Assembly: GCF_900187975.1 (NCBI RefSeq)
Contig: NZ_FZPC01000033.1
Coordinates: forward strand, 1-64,000
Direction: 5' to 3'
DNA from: Pseudomonas delhiensis
Lineage (GTDB): Bacteria; Pseudomonadota; Gammaproteobacteria; Pseudomonadales; Pseudomonadaceae
DNA: 64,000 nt
The notes below the pieces were generated by a model, which did not search any database, was not told where the DNA came from, and worked only from the letters and a program-made list of their open reading frames with translations. Shown piece after piece: positions 9,351 through 19,933 of this stretch. A program made the translations under genes and the position numbers. How positions within the stretch are numbered: the first letter of the stretch is position 1; each line of letters opens with the position of its first letter.

Positions 9351-11384
9351 ATGTCCGAAAACCGCCAGATCCTCGTCACCAGCGCCCTGCCCTACGCCAA
9401 CGGCTCCATTCACCTGGGCCACATGCTGGAATACATCCAGACCGACATCTGGGTGCGTTTCCAGAAGATGCGTGGCAACCAGGCGGTGTACGTCTGCGCG
9501 GACGACGCCCACGGCTCGGCCATCATGCTGCGCGCCGAGCGCGAGGGCATCACCGCGGAACAGTTGATCGACGCCGTGCGCGCCGAGCACATGGCCGACT
9601 TCGCCGACTTCCTGGTGGACTTCGACAACTACCACTCGACCCACTCGCAAGAGAACCGCGAGCTGTCCTCGGCCATCTACCTGAAGCTGCGCGACGCCGG
9701 GCACATCGCCACCCGCCCGGTGACCCAGTACTTCGACCCGGAAAAGCAGATGTTCCTGGCCGACCGCTTCATCAAGGGCACCTGCCCGAAGTGCGGCACC
9801 GCCGACCAGTACGGCGACAACTGCGAGGCCTGCGGCGCCACCTACGCGCCCACCGAGCTGAAGGACCCGAAATCGGCCATCTCCGGCGCCACCCCGGTGC
9901 TCAAGGAGTCGCTGCACTACTTCTTCAAGCTCCCGGACTTCGACGCCATGCTCAAGCAGTGGACGCGCAGCGGCAGCCTGCAGGAGTCGGTGGCCAACAA
10001 GATCGCCGAATGGCTGGACGCCGGCCTGCAGGAATGGGACATCTCCCGCGACGCGCCCTACTTCGGCTTCGAGATTCCCGAGGCCCCGGGCAAGTACTTC
10101 TACGTCTGGCTGGACGCCCCCATCGGCTACATGGCCGCCTTCAAGAACCTCTGCGCGCGCCGCCCGGAGCTGGACTTCGAGGCCTTCTGGAACAAGGATT
10201 CCAGCGCCGAGCTGTACCACTTCATCGGCAAGGACATCGTCAATTTCCACGCGCTGTTCTGGCCGGCCATGCTCGAAGGCGCCGGCTACCGCAAGCCGAC
10301 CGCGCTGAACGTGCACGGCTACCTGACCGTCAACGGCCAGAAGATGTCCAAGTCCCGCGGCACCTTCGTCAAGGCGCGCACCTACCTGGACCACCTGGAC
10401 CCGGAATACCTGCGCTACTACTACGCTTCCAAGCTGGGCCGCGGCGTCGACGACCTCGACCTGAACCTCGAGGACTTCGTGCAGAAGGTCAACTCCGACC
10501 TGGTCGGCAAGGTGGTCAACATCGCCAGCCGCTGCGCCGGCTTCATCCACAAGGGCAACGCCGGCCTGCTGGTGGACGCCAACCCGGCGCCGGAACTGGT
10601 CGAATCCTTCCAGAGCGCCGCGCCGAGCATCGCCGCCGCCTACGAGGCCCGCGACTTCGGCCGCGCCATGCGCGAGATCATGGCCCTGGCCGACCAGGCC
10701 AACGCCTGGATCGCCGACAAGGCGCCCTGGGCGCTGAACAAGCAGGAAGGCAGGCAGGCCGAGGTGCAGGCCATCTGCGCCCTGGGCGTGAACCTGTTCC
10801 GCCAGTTGGTGATCTTCCTCAAGCCGGTGCTGCCGAAGCTGGCCGAGGCCGCCGAAGCCTTCCTCAACGTCGCCCCGCTGAAATGGGCCGACCACGAGAA
10901 CCTGCTGGCCAACCACCAACTGAACCCGTTCAACCCGCTGATGACCCGTATCGAACCCGCGAAAATCGAAGCCATGATCGAAGCCTCCAAGGAAGACCTC
11001 GCCGCCGCCAACCAGCCTAAGGGCAATGGCGAGCTGACCAAGGACCCGCTGGCCGCGGAAATCAACTTCGACGCCTTCGCCGCCGTCGACCTGCGCATCG
11101 CGCTGATCGAGAAGTGCGAGTTCGTCGAGGGCGCCGACAAGCTGCTGCGCCTGTCCCTGGATATCGGCGACGAGAAGCGCAACGTGTTCTCCGGCATCAA
11201 GAGCGCCTACCCGGACCCGAGCAAGCTCGAAGGCCGCCTGACCCTGTACGTGGCCAACCTGGCCCCGCGCAAGATGAAGTTCGGCGTCTCCGAAGGCATG
11301 GTCCTGGCCGCCGGCCCCGGCGGCGAGGAAATCTACCTGCTCAGCCCCGACAGCGGCGCCAAGCCGGGCCAGCGCGTGAAGTAA
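9351..11384 (+). CDS. metG: Methionyl-tRNA synthetase
   Basis: 677-aa class I synthetase charging tRNA-Met. The HIGH-like motif HLGH is at residues 21-24 and KMSKS at 331-335. Zinc-knuckle cysteines are at 145, 148, 158 and 161 (CPKCG...CEACG), as in the E. coli enzyme. The C-terminal ~110 residues are the EMAP/Trbp111-like tRNA-binding dimerisation domain ([20 protein letters not shown] onward). The start at 9351 matches the family N-terminus; the frame continues upstream into the repeat element without similarity. A strong hairpin follows the stop. Confidence 0.97.
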   Translation: MSENRQILVTSALPYANGSIHLGHMLEYIQTDIWVRFQKMRGNQAVYVCADDAHGSAIMLRAEREGITAEQLIDAVRAEHMADFADFLVDFDNYHSTHSQENRELSSAIYLKLRDAGHIATRPVTQYFDPEKQMFLADRFIKGTCPKCGTADQYGDNCEACGATYAPTELKDPKSAISGATPVLKESLHYFFKLPDFDAMLKQWTRSGSLQESVANKIAEWLDAGLQEWDISRDAPYFGFEIPEAPGKYFYVWLDAPIGYMAAFKNLCARRPELDFEAFWNKDSSAELYHFIGKDIVNFHALFWPAMLEGAGYRKPTALNVHGYLTVNGQKMSKSRGTFVKARTYLDHLDPEYLRYYYASKLGRGVDDLDLNLEDFVQKVNSDLVGKVVNIASRCAGFIHKGNAGLLVDANPAPELVESFQSAAPSIAAAYEARDFGRAMREIMALADQANAWIADKAPWALNKQEGRQAEVQAICALGVNLFRQLVIFLKPVLPKLAEAAEAFLNVAPLKWADHENLLANHQLNPFNPLMTRIEPAKIEAMIEASKEDLAAANQPKGNGELTKDPLAAEINFDAFAAVDLRIALIEKCEFVEGADKLLRLSLDIGDEKRNVFSGIKSAYPDPSKLEGRLTLYVANLAPRKMKFGVSEGMVLAAGPGGEEIYLLSPDSGAKPGQRVK

Positions 11385-11400
11385 GCGACCTGCGCTGCCC

Positions 11401-11433
11401 ACGACGCCGGCCCCTGGGCCGGCGTCGTCGTTT
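11401..11433 (+). terminator. Hairpin terminator of metG
   Basis: Perfect 13-bp stem ACGACGCCGGCCC / GGGCCGGCGTCGT (11401-11413, 11416-11428) with a 2-nt loop and a short T-containing tail. Confidence 0.75.
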
Positions 11434-11492
11434 CCGCCTTGCCCCACTCCAGCCATGCGCATAACCTATGCGCATTCGCCGCGGAGGTTCCC

Positions 11493-11738
11493 ATGCACAC
11501 GACCTACGATCCCCAAGCCCCGAAGAAAGCCACCAACCTCAGCCTGAACAGCGACCTGCTCAAGCAGGCCCGCGAGCTGGACGTGAACCTCTCGGCGGTG
11601 CTGGAGGAAGCGCTGGCCGACGTGGTGCGCGAACGCCTGCGGCAACGCTGGCTGGAACAGAACCGCCAGGCCATCGACGCCTACAATCAGCATGTGGACG
11701 GCGCCGGCGTGTTCGCCGACGACCTGCGGAGCTTCTGA
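11493..11738 (+). CDS. ccdA: CcdA-type antitoxin
   Basis: 81-aa antitoxin. The N-terminal half (KKATNLSLNSDLLKQARELDVNLS) is a ribbon-helix-helix DNA-binding domain of the CcdA family. The C-terminal half (RQRWLEQNRQAIDAYNQHVD) is the toxin-neutralising tail with the family motif W-x(5)-N-x2-A-I-x-A-Y-N. The ATG at 11493 has GCGGAGG upstream. The toxin start overlaps its stop (TGATG). CcdA normally represses its own operon. The pair lies between metG and rnfA, so it is an accessory insertion in an otherwise housekeeping stretch. Confidence 0.93.
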   Translation: MHTTYDPQAPKKATNLSLNSDLLKQARELDVNLSAVLEEALADVVRERLRQRWLEQNRQAIDAYNQHVDGAGVFADDLRSF

Positions 11739-12049
11739 TGCCGCAGTTCGACCTGTACCGCAACCCCAGCCCGCGCAGCCGCGAGGATATCCCGCTGCTG
11801 CTGGACGTGCAGAGCGACCTGCTCGCCTCGCTGAACACCCGCGTGGTGATCCCGCTCAGCCGCGGCAAGGGCCTGGCCGGCATCGAGCGGCTGATGCCCG
11901 AGGTGACGGTGGAGGGCGAGAAGCTGCTGCTGCTCACCCCGCAGATGGCCGGCGTGGCGCGCCGCGAGCTGGGCAAGCCGGTGGGCAGCCTGGCGCACCT
12001 GCGGTTGGACATCATCGCCGCCATCGACCTGCTGATCACGGGAATCTGA
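11738..12049 (+). CDS. ccdB: CcdB-type gyrase-poison toxin
   Basis: 103-aa homologue of CcdB, which traps DNA gyrase on cleaved DNA. Family features: N-terminal [29 protein letters not shown], mid RVVIPL, and the C-terminal stretch ending in DLLITGI, where the last residues of CcdB contact GyrA. F plasmid CcdB ends W-G-I; here the corresponding Trp position is Thr (TGI), which could lower toxicity. Start and stop couple it to ccdA. rnfA begins 40 bases downstream. Confidence 0.93.
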   Translation: MPQFDLYRNPSPRSREDIPLLLDVQSDLLASLNTRVVIPLSRGKGLAGIERLMPEVTVEGEKLLLLTPQMAGVARRELGKPVGSLAHLRLDIIAAIDLLITGI

Positions 12050-12089
12050 GCATGCCCAAGTTCCACCGCCCGGCCCGAGGCGCCCGGCC

Positions 12090-12674
12090 ATGACCGAACT
12101 CGCCCTGATCCTGGTCAGCGCCATCCTGGTCAACAACTTCGTGCTGGTGCAGTTCCTCGGCCTGTGCCCGTTCATGGGCGTGTCGCGCAAGATCGAGACG
12201 GCCATCGGCCTGGCCCTGGCCACCACCTTCGTGCTGACACTGGCCTCGATCTGCAGCTACATCCTCCAGCGCTACGTGCTGCGGCCGCTGGACCTGGAGT
12301 ACCTGCGCACCATCGGCTTCATCCTGGTGATCGCCGTGGTGGTGCAGTTCACCGAACTGCTGGTGAAGAAGAGCAGCCCGCTGCTGTACCGCGTGCTGGG
12401 CATCTTCCTGCCGCTGATCACCACCAACTGCATCGTCCTCGGCGTGGCCCTGCTCAATGCCAACAAGCCCGAGTACGGTTTCCTGCAGTCCAGCGTGCAG
12501 GGCTTCGGCGCCGGCCTGGGCTTCTCCCTGGTGCTGGTGCTGTTCGCCGCCCTGCGCGAGCGCATCGCCCTCGCCGACGTGCCCGGGCCCTTCCAGGGCG
12601 CGGCCATCGGCATGATCACCGCCGGGCTGATGTCCCTGGCGTTCATGGGCTTCACCGGGCTGATCAAGCTATGA
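12090..12674 (+). CDS. rnfA: Rnf/Rsx electron transport complex subunit A
   Basis: 194-aa integral membrane subunit with six predicted helices. It carries the conserved [11 protein letters not shown] and [18 protein letters not shown] motifs, whose Cys residues bind the membrane-embedded [2Fe-2S] centre shared with RnfE. It is part of the ion-translocating ferredoxin:NAD oxidoreductase; in gammaproteobacteria the complex (Rsx) also reduces SoxR. The stop overlaps the rnfB start (ATGA). Confidence 0.96.
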   Translation: MTELALILVSAILVNNFVLVQFLGLCPFMGVSRKIETAIGLALATTFVLTLASICSYILQRYVLRPLDLEYLRTIGFILVIAVVVQFTELLVKKSSPLLYRVLGIFLPLITTNCIVLGVALLNANKPEYGFLQSSVQGFGAGLGFSLVLVLFAALRERIALADVPGPFQGAAIGMITAGLMSLAFMGFTGLIKL

Positions 12675-13237
12675 CTGCCGTGCTGCTCGCGGTCGGCGTG
12701 CTGCTGGCCCTGTGCCTGGCCAGCGGCGCCCTGCTCGGCTACGCGGCGGTGCGCTACCGCGTCGAGGGCGACCCGGTGGCCGAACAGGTCAACGCCCTGC
12801 TGCCGCAGACCCAGTGCGGCCAGTGCGGCTACGCCGGCTGCAAGCCCTACGCCGAAGCCATCGCCCAGGGCGATGCGATCAACAAGTGCCCGCCCGGCGG
12901 CAGCACCACCATCGCCGCCCTCGCCGACCTGCTCGACGTCGAGGCTCCGCCCCTGGACGCTCCGGCGCAAACCCCGCCGCGTGTGGCCTTCATCCGCGAG
13001 GCCGAGTGCATCGGCTGCACCAAGTGCATCCAGGCCTGCCCGGTGGACGCCATCGTCGGCGCCGCGCGGCAGATGCACACGGTGATCGCCGCCGAATGCA
13101 CCGGCTGCGACCTGTGCGTGGAGCCCTGCCCGGTGGACTGCATCGAGATGCGTGACCTGCAGGTCGGCGTACGCGAATGGAAATGGCCGCTGCCCGCTGC
13201 CCGGCTGATCGCCAGCGACCGGGAGCAGGCCGCATGA
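12671..13237 (+). CDS. rnfB: Rnf complex iron-sulfur subunit B
   Basis: 188-aa ferredoxin-like subunit. An N-terminal membrane anchor is followed by a Cys-rich [4Fe-4S] motif (CGQCGYAGC...C) and two classical ferredoxin motifs ([12 protein letters not shown] and [12 protein letters not shown]). It passes electrons between soluble ferredoxin and the membrane subunits. It overlaps rnfA and rnfC by four bases each. Confidence 0.96.
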   Translation: MTAVLLAVGVLLALCLASGALLGYAAVRYRVEGDPVAEQVNALLPQTQCGQCGYAGCKPYAEAIAQGDAINKCPPGGSTTIAALADLLDVEAPPLDAPAQTPPRVAFIREAECIGCTKCIQACPVDAIVGAARQMHTVIAAECTGCDLCVEPCPVDCIEMRDLQVGVREWKWPLPAARLIASDREQAA

Positions 13238-15531
13238 ACGCCAGGGCCTGGGACTTCCCCGGCGGCCTGCGCCTGCCGACCCACAAGCAGCAATCCACCG
13301 CCGGCCCCATCCTCCGGGCGCCGCTGCCCAAGCGCCTGGTCCTGCCACTGCAGCAGCACATCGGCGCGCCCGCCCTGCCCTGCGTGGACGTTGGCGAGCG
13401 CGTGCTCAAGGGCCAGATGATCGCCAGCCCCGGCAGCGCCATCAGCGCCGCCGTGCATGCACCGACCTCCGGCACGGTGGTGGCCATCGGCGAGCAACCT
13501 TATCCACACCCTTCCGGCCTGCTGGCCGAAGCCATCGTCATCGACGCCGACGGGCTGGACGAATGGGCGCCCTTGCAGCCCTGCCCCGACTACCGCCAGG
13601 AAAGCCCCGCCGCCCTGCTGGAACGCATCCGCCAGGCCGGCATCGCCGGGCTCGGCGGCGCCGGCTTCCCCACCGCCGCCAAGCTGGCCGCGCGCGCCGC
13701 CGAGGACCTGCACACCCTGGTGATCAACGGCGCCGAGTGCGAGCCCTACATCAGCGCCGACGACATGCTGATGCGCGAACGCGCCGCCGAACTGGTGGAA
13801 GGCATCGAGATCCTCATCCACCTGCTGCAACCGCAGCAGGTGCTGCTCGGCCTCGAGGACGACAAGCCGCAGGCCATCGAGGCCCTGCGCCAGGCCATCG
13901 GCGAGCGCGCCATCGAGCTGCGCGTCGTCCCGACCAAGTACCCCTCCGGCGGCGAGCGCCAGCTGATCCAGTTGCTCAGCGGCCGCGAGGTGCCCAGCGG
14001 CGGCCTGCCGGCGGACATCGGCATGGTCTGCGTCAACGTCGGCACCGCCGTGGCGTTGCGCGATGCACTGATCCTCGGCCGCCCGCTGATCTCGCGCATC
14101 ACCACCCTGACCGGCGCCGCCCTGGCGCGGCCGATGAACGTCGAGGCGCTGCTGGGCACGCCGGTCGGCGAACTGCTGGACTTCGCCGGCCTCGACCACG
14201 ACAGGCTCGGCCGCCTGCTCATGGGCGGCCCGCTGATGGGCGTCACCCTGGGCGACCTGCAGGCCCCGCTGGTCAAGACCGCCAACTGCCTGCTGGCCGC
14301 CACCGCCGAGGAACTGCCGGCGCCACCCGTCGCCCTGCCGTGCATCCGCTGCGGCGATTGCGCCCAGGCCTGCCCGGCCAGCCTGCTGCCGCAGCAGCTG
14401 TACTTCTTCGCCCGGGGCGACGACCACGAGCAGCTGCAGGCCTACAACCTGTTCGACTGCATCGAGTGCGGCGCCTGCGCCTACGTCTGCCCCTCCAGCA
14501 TCCCGCTGGTGCAGTACTACCGCGCGGCCAAGGCGGACATCCGCGAACTGCAGCTGAAACAGCAGAAGGCCGAGCACTCGCGCCTGCGCTTCGAGCACCG
14601 CCAGGAACGCCTGCGCCGCGAGGAGCAACGCAAGGCCGGGGAACGCCAGGCCCGCCTGGAACGCGCCGCCCGCGCCCGCGAGGCCCAGGCCGCCGCGCCG
14701 CTGGCGGAAGCGCCGCAATCGGCCATCGCGCGCGTGAAGGCGGAAAAGGCCGTGGGCAACGCCGGCGCCGACCTCAAGCGGCTGAAGATCGAGGCCAGCA
14801 TGGCCCGCGTCGCCCTGCAGAAGGCCGAGAAGCAACTGGCCGCCCACGACACCGAGCAACTGCGCGCCCAGGTCGAGGCCCTGCGCCAGGCCGCCGAACA
14901 GGCGCGCCTGGCCCTGGAGGCCGCCGAAGCCGGGCCGGCCCCCGCCGCCCCCGTGCCGGAAGCCCGCGATGAAGCGGCCCTGAAGAAGGCGAAGATCGAC
15001 GCCGCCATGGCCCGCGCCCAATTGAAGAAGTCCGAGAAAGCCTTCGGCGAAGCGCCCGACGCACAGCAGCAGGCCACCCTCGCCCAGCTGCGCGAAGCCG
15101 CCGAGCAGGCCGAGCGCCGCCCGGCGCAGTTGCAGGCGGAGCCCGAACCCGCGTCGGCACCGGCCGGCGACGGCATGGCGCAACTGAAGAAGGCCAAGGT
15201 CGCCCTGGTCACCCGCCGCGCCGAGCTGCGGAAAGCCGAGCAGGACGGCGCCGGCGAAGCGCAGCTGGCCCTGCTGCGCGAAGCCCTGGCCGAGGCCGAG
15301 CGCCAACTGCACGCCGCCGAGGACGCCAGCGGCAAGCCGGCGCCGGACCTGCAGCGCATCGACAAGCGCCCGGTGGACGCCGCCACCCGCGCCCTCAAGA
15401 CCGAACTGGCCTACGCCCGCGCCGACCTCAAAAAGCTCGAACGCGAAGGCGCCGACGAAGCCCGCCTGGCCGCCGCGCGCGAGCGCCTGGCGGCAGCGCA
15501 AAGCGCGCTGGCCGCGCGCGATACGGAGTAG
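13234..15531 (+). CDS. rnfC: Rnf complex subunit C with C-terminal coiled-coil repeats
   Basis: 765-aa NADH-binding peripheral subunit. It has an N-terminal flavin/NADH domain related to NuoF, then two [4Fe-4S] motifs ([12 protein letters not shown] and [12 protein letters not shown]). The last ~330 residues are an Ala/Lys/Glu-rich helical tail with at least four degenerate repeats of the pattern LKKxKxxxAxARxxLKKxE, separated by Ala/Pro linkers. The tail is typical of gammaproteobacterial RnfC but varies in copy number between strains. Confidence 0.95.
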   Translation: MNARAWDFPGGLRLPTHKQQSTAGPILRAPLPKRLVLPLQQHIGAPALPCVDVGERVLKGQMIASPGSAISAAVHAPTSGTVVAIGEQPYPHPSGLLAEAIVIDADGLDEWAPLQPCPDYRQESPAALLERIRQAGIAGLGGAGFPTAAKLAARAAEDLHTLVINGAECEPYISADDMLMRERAAELVEGIEILIHLLQPQQVLLGLEDDKPQAIEALRQAIGERAIELRVVPTKYPSGGERQLIQLLSGREVPSGGLPADIGMVCVNVGTAVALRDALILGRPLISRITTLTGAALARPMNVEALLGTPVGELLDFAGLDHDRLGRLLMGGPLMGVTLGDLQAPLVKTANCLLAATAEELPAPPVALPCIRCGDCAQACPASLLPQQLYFFARGDDHEQLQAYNLFDCIECGACAYVCPSSIPLVQYYRAAKADIRELQLKQQKAEHSRLRFEHRQERLRREEQRKAGERQARLERAARAREAQAAAPLAEAPQSAIARVKAEKAVGNAGADLKRLKIEASMARVALQKAEKQLAAHDTEQLRAQVEALRQAAEQARLALEAAEAGPAPAAPVPEARDEAALKKAKIDAAMARAQLKKSEKAFGEAPDAQQQATLAQLREAAEQAERRPAQLQAEPEPASAPAGDGMAQLKKAKVALVTRRAELRKAEQDGAGEAQLALLREALAEAERQLHAAEDASGKPAPDLQRIDKRPVDAATRALKTELAYARADLKKLEREGADEARLAAARERLAAAQSALAARDTE

Positions 15532-15534
15532 CCC

Positions 15535-16572
15535 ATGGCCCTGCCGCGTTTTTCCTCGCCCCACGCCACCGGCGCCAACCGCACGCAGAAAGTCATGCTG
15601 CAGGTGCTCGCCGCGCTGGTGCCGGGCGCCCTGGCGCTGATCGCCCTGTACGGCGTCGGCCCCCTGTTCAACCTGCTCTGGTGCTCGGCCGTGGCCCTGG
15701 GTACCGAAGCGCTGATGCTGTACCTGCGCAAGCGCCCGCTGGCGGTCTTCCTCCAGGACGGCAGCGCGCTGGTCACCGCCGTGCTCCTGGCCCTGGCCCT
15801 GCCGCCCTACGCGCCCTGGTGGCTGAGCCTGCTGGCCACCGCCTTCGCCCTGGTGTTCGGCAAGCACCTGTACGGCGGCCTCGGGCAGAACCCGTTCAAC
15901 CCGGCGATGCTCGGCTACGTGGTGGTGCTGGTGTCCTTCCCCCTGGAAATGACGCGCTGGCCCAGCCCCGACGCCGGCCTCGGGCTGGTCGACGGCCTGT
16001 CGCGCATTCTCGGTCTCGGCGCGCCGCCGCCGGACGCCTGGGCTGGCGCCACCGCGCTGGACGTGCTGAAGAACAACCACAGCCTGACCATCGACGAGCT
16101 GGTGACGCAGAGCACGGCCTTCGGCCATGTCGGCGGGCGCGGCATGGAGCTGGTCAACCTGGCCTTCCTCGCCGGCGGCCTGTACCTGCTCTGGCGCAAG
16201 CTGTTCACCTGGCATGCGCCGCTGGGCATGCTCGGCGGCCTGTTCGTCATGAGCCTGCTGTTCTGGAACGGCTCGGGCTCGGATTCCCACGGCTCGCCGC
16301 TGTTCCACCTGTTCGGCGGGGCGGCCATGCTCGGCGCCTTCTTCATCGTCACCGACCCGGTCTCCGGCGCCACCAGCAACCGCGGGCGCCTGGTGTTCGG
16401 CCTGGGCGTGGGCATCATCACCTACGTGATCCGCGCCTGGGGCGGCTACCCCGACGGCGTGGCCTTCGCCGTGCTGCTGATGAACCTGGCGGCGCCGACC
16501 ATCGACTACTACACCCGCCCGCGCACCTACGGGCACAAGAAGCCCAGGCGCGGCTTCAAGCTGGGGGAATGA
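15535..16572 (+). CDS. rnfD: Rnf complex membrane subunit D
   Basis: 345-aa polytopic subunit. The motif [12 protein letters not shown] contains the Thr that carries covalent FMN in this family (S/T-GAT). Conserved [13 protein letters not shown] lies in a transmembrane segment near residue 120. It begins three bases after rnfC. Confidence 0.95.
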   Translation: MALPRFSSPHATGANRTQKVMLQVLAALVPGALALIALYGVGPLFNLLWCSAVALGTEALMLYLRKRPLAVFLQDGSALVTAVLLALALPPYAPWWLSLLATAFALVFGKHLYGGLGQNPFNPAMLGYVVVLVSFPLEMTRWPSPDAGLGLVDGLSRILGLGAPPPDAWAGATALDVLKNNHSLTIDELVTQSTAFGHVGGRGMELVNLAFLAGGLYLLWRKLFTWHAPLGMLGGLFVMSLLFWNGSGSDSHGSPLFHLFGGAAMLGAFFIVTDPVSGATSNRGRLVFGLGVGIITYVIRAWGGYPDGVAFAVLLMNLAAPTIDYYTRPRTYGHKKPRRGFKLGE

Positions 16573-16573
16573 G

Positions 16574-17218
16574 ATGGCCGACAGCCGCCGCTCCATGCTG
16601 AAGAACGCCCTGCTGCTGGGGGCCTTCGCGGTGCTCTGCGTGGGCCTGGTGGCGGTGGTCCACCAGTTCACCCAGGCGCGCATCGAGCAGGCCCAGCGCG
16701 AGGCGCGCGGGCGCCTGCTGCTGGAGCTGCTGCCGCCGGGCAGCTACGACAACCACCCGCTGGACGCCCCCGTCGAGGTCTTCGAGCCCAAGCTGCTGGG
16801 CAAGCCGCAGCCGGCCCAGGCCTTCGTCGCCCGCCTGCAGGGCCGCGCCACCGGCGTCATACTTCCGGCCACGGCGCCGGACGGCTACAGCGGCGCCATC
16901 GAGCTGCTGGTGGGCGTCAGCGCCGAAGGCCGCCTGCTCGGCGTACGGGTGGTGGCGCACAAGGAAACCCCGGGCCTGGGCGACAGGATCGAACTGGCCA
17001 AGAGCGACTGGCTGCACGGCTTCGACGGCCGCTCCCTGGCCGACCCCGGCGAGGCCGGCTGGAAGGTGAAGAAGGACGGCGGCCGGTTCGACCAGTTCGC
17101 CGGCGCCACCGTCACCCCGCGCGCCATGGTCAAGGCCACGCACAAGGCGCTGCAGTACTTCGACGCGCACAAGACCGAGCTGCTGGCGCCGGCGGCCGGA
17201 GGCGAGGCACATGAATAG
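16574..17218 (+). CDS. rnfG: Rnf complex FMN subunit G
   Basis: 214-aa subunit with one N-terminal membrane helix ([17 protein letters not shown]) and a periplasmic FMN-binding domain. The covalent FMN site is [12 protein letters not shown] (Thr of the GAT motif). HKETPGLGD is the other family signature. It overlaps rnfE by eight bases. Confidence 0.95.
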   Translation: MADSRRSMLKNALLLGAFAVLCVGLVAVVHQFTQARIEQAQREARGRLLLELLPPGSYDNHPLDAPVEVFEPKLLGKPQPAQAFVARLQGRATGVILPATAPDGYSGAIELLVGVSAEGRLLGVRVVAHKETPGLGDRIELAKSDWLHGFDGRSLADPGEAGWKVKKDGGRFDQFAGATVTPRAMVKATHKALQYFDAHKTELLAPAAGGEAHE

Positions 17219-17918
17219 CTACCGCGAGATCGCCCGCCAGGGCCTGTGGCGGAACAACCCCGGCCTGGTCCAGCTGCTGGGCCTGTGCCCGCTGCTGGGC
17301 ACCAGCAACTCCATGGTCAACGCCCTGGGCCTGGGGCTGGCGACCGTCTTCGTGCTGGCCTGTTCCAACGCCGCCATCTCGGCCACCCGCCGCTGGCTCA
17401 GCGAAGCCGTGCGGCTGCCGGTGTTCGTACTGATCATCGCCGCGCTGACCACCTGCATCGAGCTGCTGATGCAGGCCTGGACCTTCGAGCTGTACCAGAT
17501 CCTCGGCATCTTCATCCCGCTGATCACCACCAACTGCGTGATCCTCGGCCGCGCCGAGGCCTTCGCCGCGCGCAACGGCATCGCCCGCTCGGCCTTCGAC
17601 GGCCTGATGACCGGCGCCGGCTTCGCCCTGGTGCTGCTGGTGCTGGGCACCTTGCGCGAACTCATCGGCCACGGCACCCTGCTGGCCGACATGAACCTGC
17701 TGTTCGGCCCGGCCGCCGCCGGCTGGAAGCTGCAGATAGCCGACTACCAGGGCTTCCTGCTCGCCGTGCTGCCGCCCGGCGCCTTCCTGCTGCTGGGCCT
17801 GCTGATAGCCCTGAAGAACCGTATCGATGAAAGCCTGGCGGAACGCGCCAGGGCGCAGGCGGGCAACGTACCCGCCGCAGAGCGCCAGCGCGTCCGCGTG
17901 ACCGGAGTGATCGAATGA
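17211..17918 (+). CDS. rnfE: Rnf complex subunit E
   Basis: 235-aa membrane subunit paralogous to RnfA. It carries [13 protein letters not shown] and [19 protein letters not shown], whose Cys residues help bind the intramembrane iron-sulfur centre. It ends with a charged cytoplasmic tail and overlaps nth (ATGA). Confidence 0.95.
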   Translation: MNSYREIARQGLWRNNPGLVQLLGLCPLLGTSNSMVNALGLGLATVFVLACSNAAISATRRWLSEAVRLPVFVLIIAALTTCIELLMQAWTFELYQILGIFIPLITTNCVILGRAEAFAARNGIARSAFDGLMTGAGFALVLLVLGTLRELIGHGTLLADMNLLFGPAAAGWKLQIADYQGFLLAVLPPGAFLLLGLLIALKNRIDESLAERARAQAGNVPAAERQRVRVTGVIE

Positions 17919-18553
17919 ATGCCGCCAAGCGCGCGGAGATTTTCCGCCGTCTGCAAGAAGACAACCCCGACCCCAAGACCGAACTGGCCTACGACTCGCC
18001 CTTCGAGTTGCTGATCGCGGTGATCCTGTCCGCCCAGGCCACCGACGTCGGGGTGAACAAGGCCACGGCCAGGCTCTACCCAGTGGCCAACACCCCGGAA
18101 GCCATCTACGCCCTGGGCGTGGACGGGCTGTCGGAGTACATCAAGACCATCGGCCTGTACAACAGCAAGGCGAAGAACGTCATCGAGACCTGCCGCATCC
18201 TCATCGAGAAGCACGGCAGCAAGGTCCCGGAGAACCGCGAGGACCTCGAGGCGCTGCCCGGCGTGGGGCGCAAGACCGCCAACGTGGTGCTCAACACCGC
18301 CTTCCGCCAGTTGGCCATGGCGGTGGACACGCACATCTTCCGCGTCGCCAACCGCACCAACATCGCGCCGGGCAAGAACGTCCTGGAAGTGGAGCGCAAG
18401 CTGCTCAAGTTCGTGCCCAGGGAATACCTGCTGGACGCCCACCACTGGCTGATCCTGCACGGCCGCTACGTCTGCAAGGCGCGCAAGCCGCAGTGCGGCA
18501 GCTGCCGGATCGAGGACCTGTGCGAGTACAAGCACAAGACTTCCGACGATTGA
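17915..18553 (+). CDS. nth: Endonuclease III
   Basis: 212-aa DNA glycosylase/AP lyase for oxidised pyrimidines. The helix-hairpin-helix LPGVGRKTANVV includes the catalytic Lys120, and the catalytic Asp138 lies in AVDTHIFR. The C-terminal [4Fe-4S] loop has the exact C-x6-C-x2-C-x5-C spacing. It is translationally coupled to rnfE, the standard location at the end of the rnf operon. Confidence 0.97.
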   Translation: MNAAKRAEIFRRLQEDNPDPKTELAYDSPFELLIAVILSAQATDVGVNKATARLYPVANTPEAIYALGVDGLSEYIKTIGLYNSKAKNVIETCRILIEKHGSKVPENREDLEALPGVGRKTANVVLNTAFRQLAMAVDTHIFRVANRTNIAPGKNVLEVERKLLKFVPREYLLDAHHWLILHGRYVCKARKPQCGSCRIEDLCEYKHKTSDD

Positions 18554-18595
18554 GTGCTATCGTCAAAAGCATCGCCGCTCATTGAAAAAATCTTT

Positions 18596-18624
18596 TTTAC
18601 CGCCCCGAGCTTTGTCGCTATAAG
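18596..18624 (+). promoter_or_regulatory. Probable sigma-70 promoter of the PA3496-like gene
   Basis: TTTACC (-35 like) and TATAAG (-10 like, 18619-18624), separated by 17 bases, 38 bases before the ATG. It lies in an AT-rich patch after nth. Confidence 0.5.
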
Positions 18625-18661
18625 GGGCGCCAAGCACACCCCGCACGCTGGAGTGATCGTT

Positions 18662-18841
18662 ATGGCCGATAAAGAAGATCTCGAGCTCGAAGACGAAGTG
18701 AGCACCGACGATGCCGACGACAGCGTCGAAGCTGCCGCCGAAGTCGCCAAGACCAACCTGACCAAGCGCCGCATCATCGACAACTACCTCGAAGAGCGCC
18801 GCCTGCAGCGCCAGCTGTCGGACTACGATTTCGACCTCTGA
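18662..18841 (+). CDS. PA3496-family small acidic protein
   Basis: 59-aa protein with an acidic N-terminal half (DLELEDEVSTDDADD) and a basic helical C-terminal half ending RRLQRQLSDYDFDL. It matches the short family annotated as PA3496 in Pseudomonas, found in the same place after nth. No signal peptide or membrane segment is visible and the function is unknown. GGAG precedes the ATG, and a bidirectional terminator follows. Confidence 0.85.
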   Translation: MADKEDLELEDEVSTDDADDSVEAAAEVAKTNLTKRRIIDNYLEERRLQRQLSDYDFDL

Positions 18842-18858
18842 GCCTTGCCTGCATGAAA

Positions 18859-18888
18859 AAGCCCCGCACTTGGCGGGGCTTCGTTTTT
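18859..18888. terminator. Bidirectional terminator between convergent genes
   Basis: Stem AAGCCCCGC / GCGGGGCTT with T-runs in both directions (five adenines at 18856-18860, five thymines at 18884-18888). It serves the short rightward gene and the leftward metallo-hydrolase gene. Confidence 0.9.
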
Positions 18889-18916
18889 CCGGCTCACGCG
18901 TCCGGCACACCTGCGC

Positions 18917-19924
18917 TCATTGAAAGACCATATTGTCCTCGGCCAGCACGACGCTTCCCCCGTACAGTGCCTGCAAGCGAGACAGCAGGTCGCTGCGCGC
19001 CTCCCCGTGCGTCAGCACGTGGGTGCCGATCAGCAGCCCGGGTTTCACCTTGGCCATCAGCGCCGCCAACTGCGTTTCCGTGGTATGGGCATCGAGCATG
19101 TAGTCGCGCCACTCCCCCGGAAGCTTCTCGGTGCCCGCCGAGCTCATGACTTCGCTGATGACGATGTCGCTGCCCGCCAGCTTCTCCTCCAGTGCCGGGG
19201 TCAAGCGGTATGAATAGTCGCCGGTGATGGCGATCACCAGGTCCGGGGTTTCCACCCTGTACCCGTATGTCCTGTCGGGGTCCCAACTGCCATGGACGAC
19301 CTGGAAGGCGGAAACGCGAACGTTCTCGTCGGCGAAGACCAGGCCGGGGGCCGAGAACTCCCTGGTTTCCACGGTGATGCCTGCCTTGTTCCTCGTCCTG
19401 GCCGAAGCCAGGCGATAGTCTATCCACGCCTTGTTCCCCTCCAGCACGCCACGCACCAGCGCCTCCGTGCCCGGCGGGCCATGGACCCGGGCCGGTCCCT
19501 GGCGGCCGTATATCCAGAAGCGCAGGAGAAACGCCGGCACATCGAGGACATGGTCGCTGTCCAGGTGCGTCAGGAACAGCTTGTCCATGTAGCCGGCGCC
19601 CGGGTATCCGGTGGGCATCTTCCACGCGGGGAAGACCTTGCCGTCCGCATACCTGGACAGGTTGTTCATGCTGCCATGCCCGGCATCGAACACGTAGACC
19701 TGGTCCTTCACCACGATCGCGATCGATTGCCCGGCCTTGTTCGGCTCGAGGATGGGGCTGCCGGTCCCCAGGAAGACGATGCGCGTCTGGTAGTCCCTGC
19801 CCGTGCCCATGAGCCGGCCCAGGTCGACACTGCGGTAGAGGGGAGCCTCGTCCCGGGACGCGGCGATGCCCGGCGAACCGAGGCAACAGAGCGACAGCAA
19901 CAACAGGATCAGCTTGTTGTTCAT
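18917..19924 (-). CDS. Exported metallo-beta-lactamase-fold hydrolase
   Basis: 335-aa protein with an N-terminal Sec signal (MNNKLILLLLSLCCLGSPGIAA). The mature part has the MBL fold of the RNase Z-like group: the metal motif THLDSDHVLD near residue 120, a later ITGDYS Asp, and a terminal IGTH His. It is most likely a periplasmic or secreted binuclear hydrolase. The substrate is unknown. It lies nine bases downstream of an outer-membrane protein gene on the same strand, with a strong GAGGAGGGGG ribosome site, so the two form an operon. Confidence 0.85.
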   Translation of the reverse strand: MNNKLILLLLSLCCLGSPGIAASRDEAPLYRSVDLGRLMGTGRDYQTRIVFLGTGSPILEPNKAGQSIAIVVKDQVYVFDAGHGSMNNLSRYADGKVFPAWKMPTGYPGAGYMDKLFLTHLDSDHVLDVPAFLLRFWIYGRQGPARVHGPPGTEALVRGVLEGNKAWIDYRLASARTRNKAGITVETREFSAPGLVFADENVRVSAFQVVHGSWDPDRTYGYRVETPDLVIAITGDYSYRLTPALEEKLAGSDIVISEVMSSAGTEKLPGEWRDYMLDAHTTETQLAALMAKVKPGLLIGTHVLTHGEARSDLLSRLQALYGGSVVLAEDNMVFQ

Positions 19925-19933
19925 ACCCCCTCC

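Noticed and set aside
12847..16683. 1278-codon open frame on the minus strand opposite rnfB-rnfG
   Set aside because: Shadow of the high-GC rnf operon; its Gly/Ala/Gln/His-rich translation matches no family, while all rnf genes have correct motifs.
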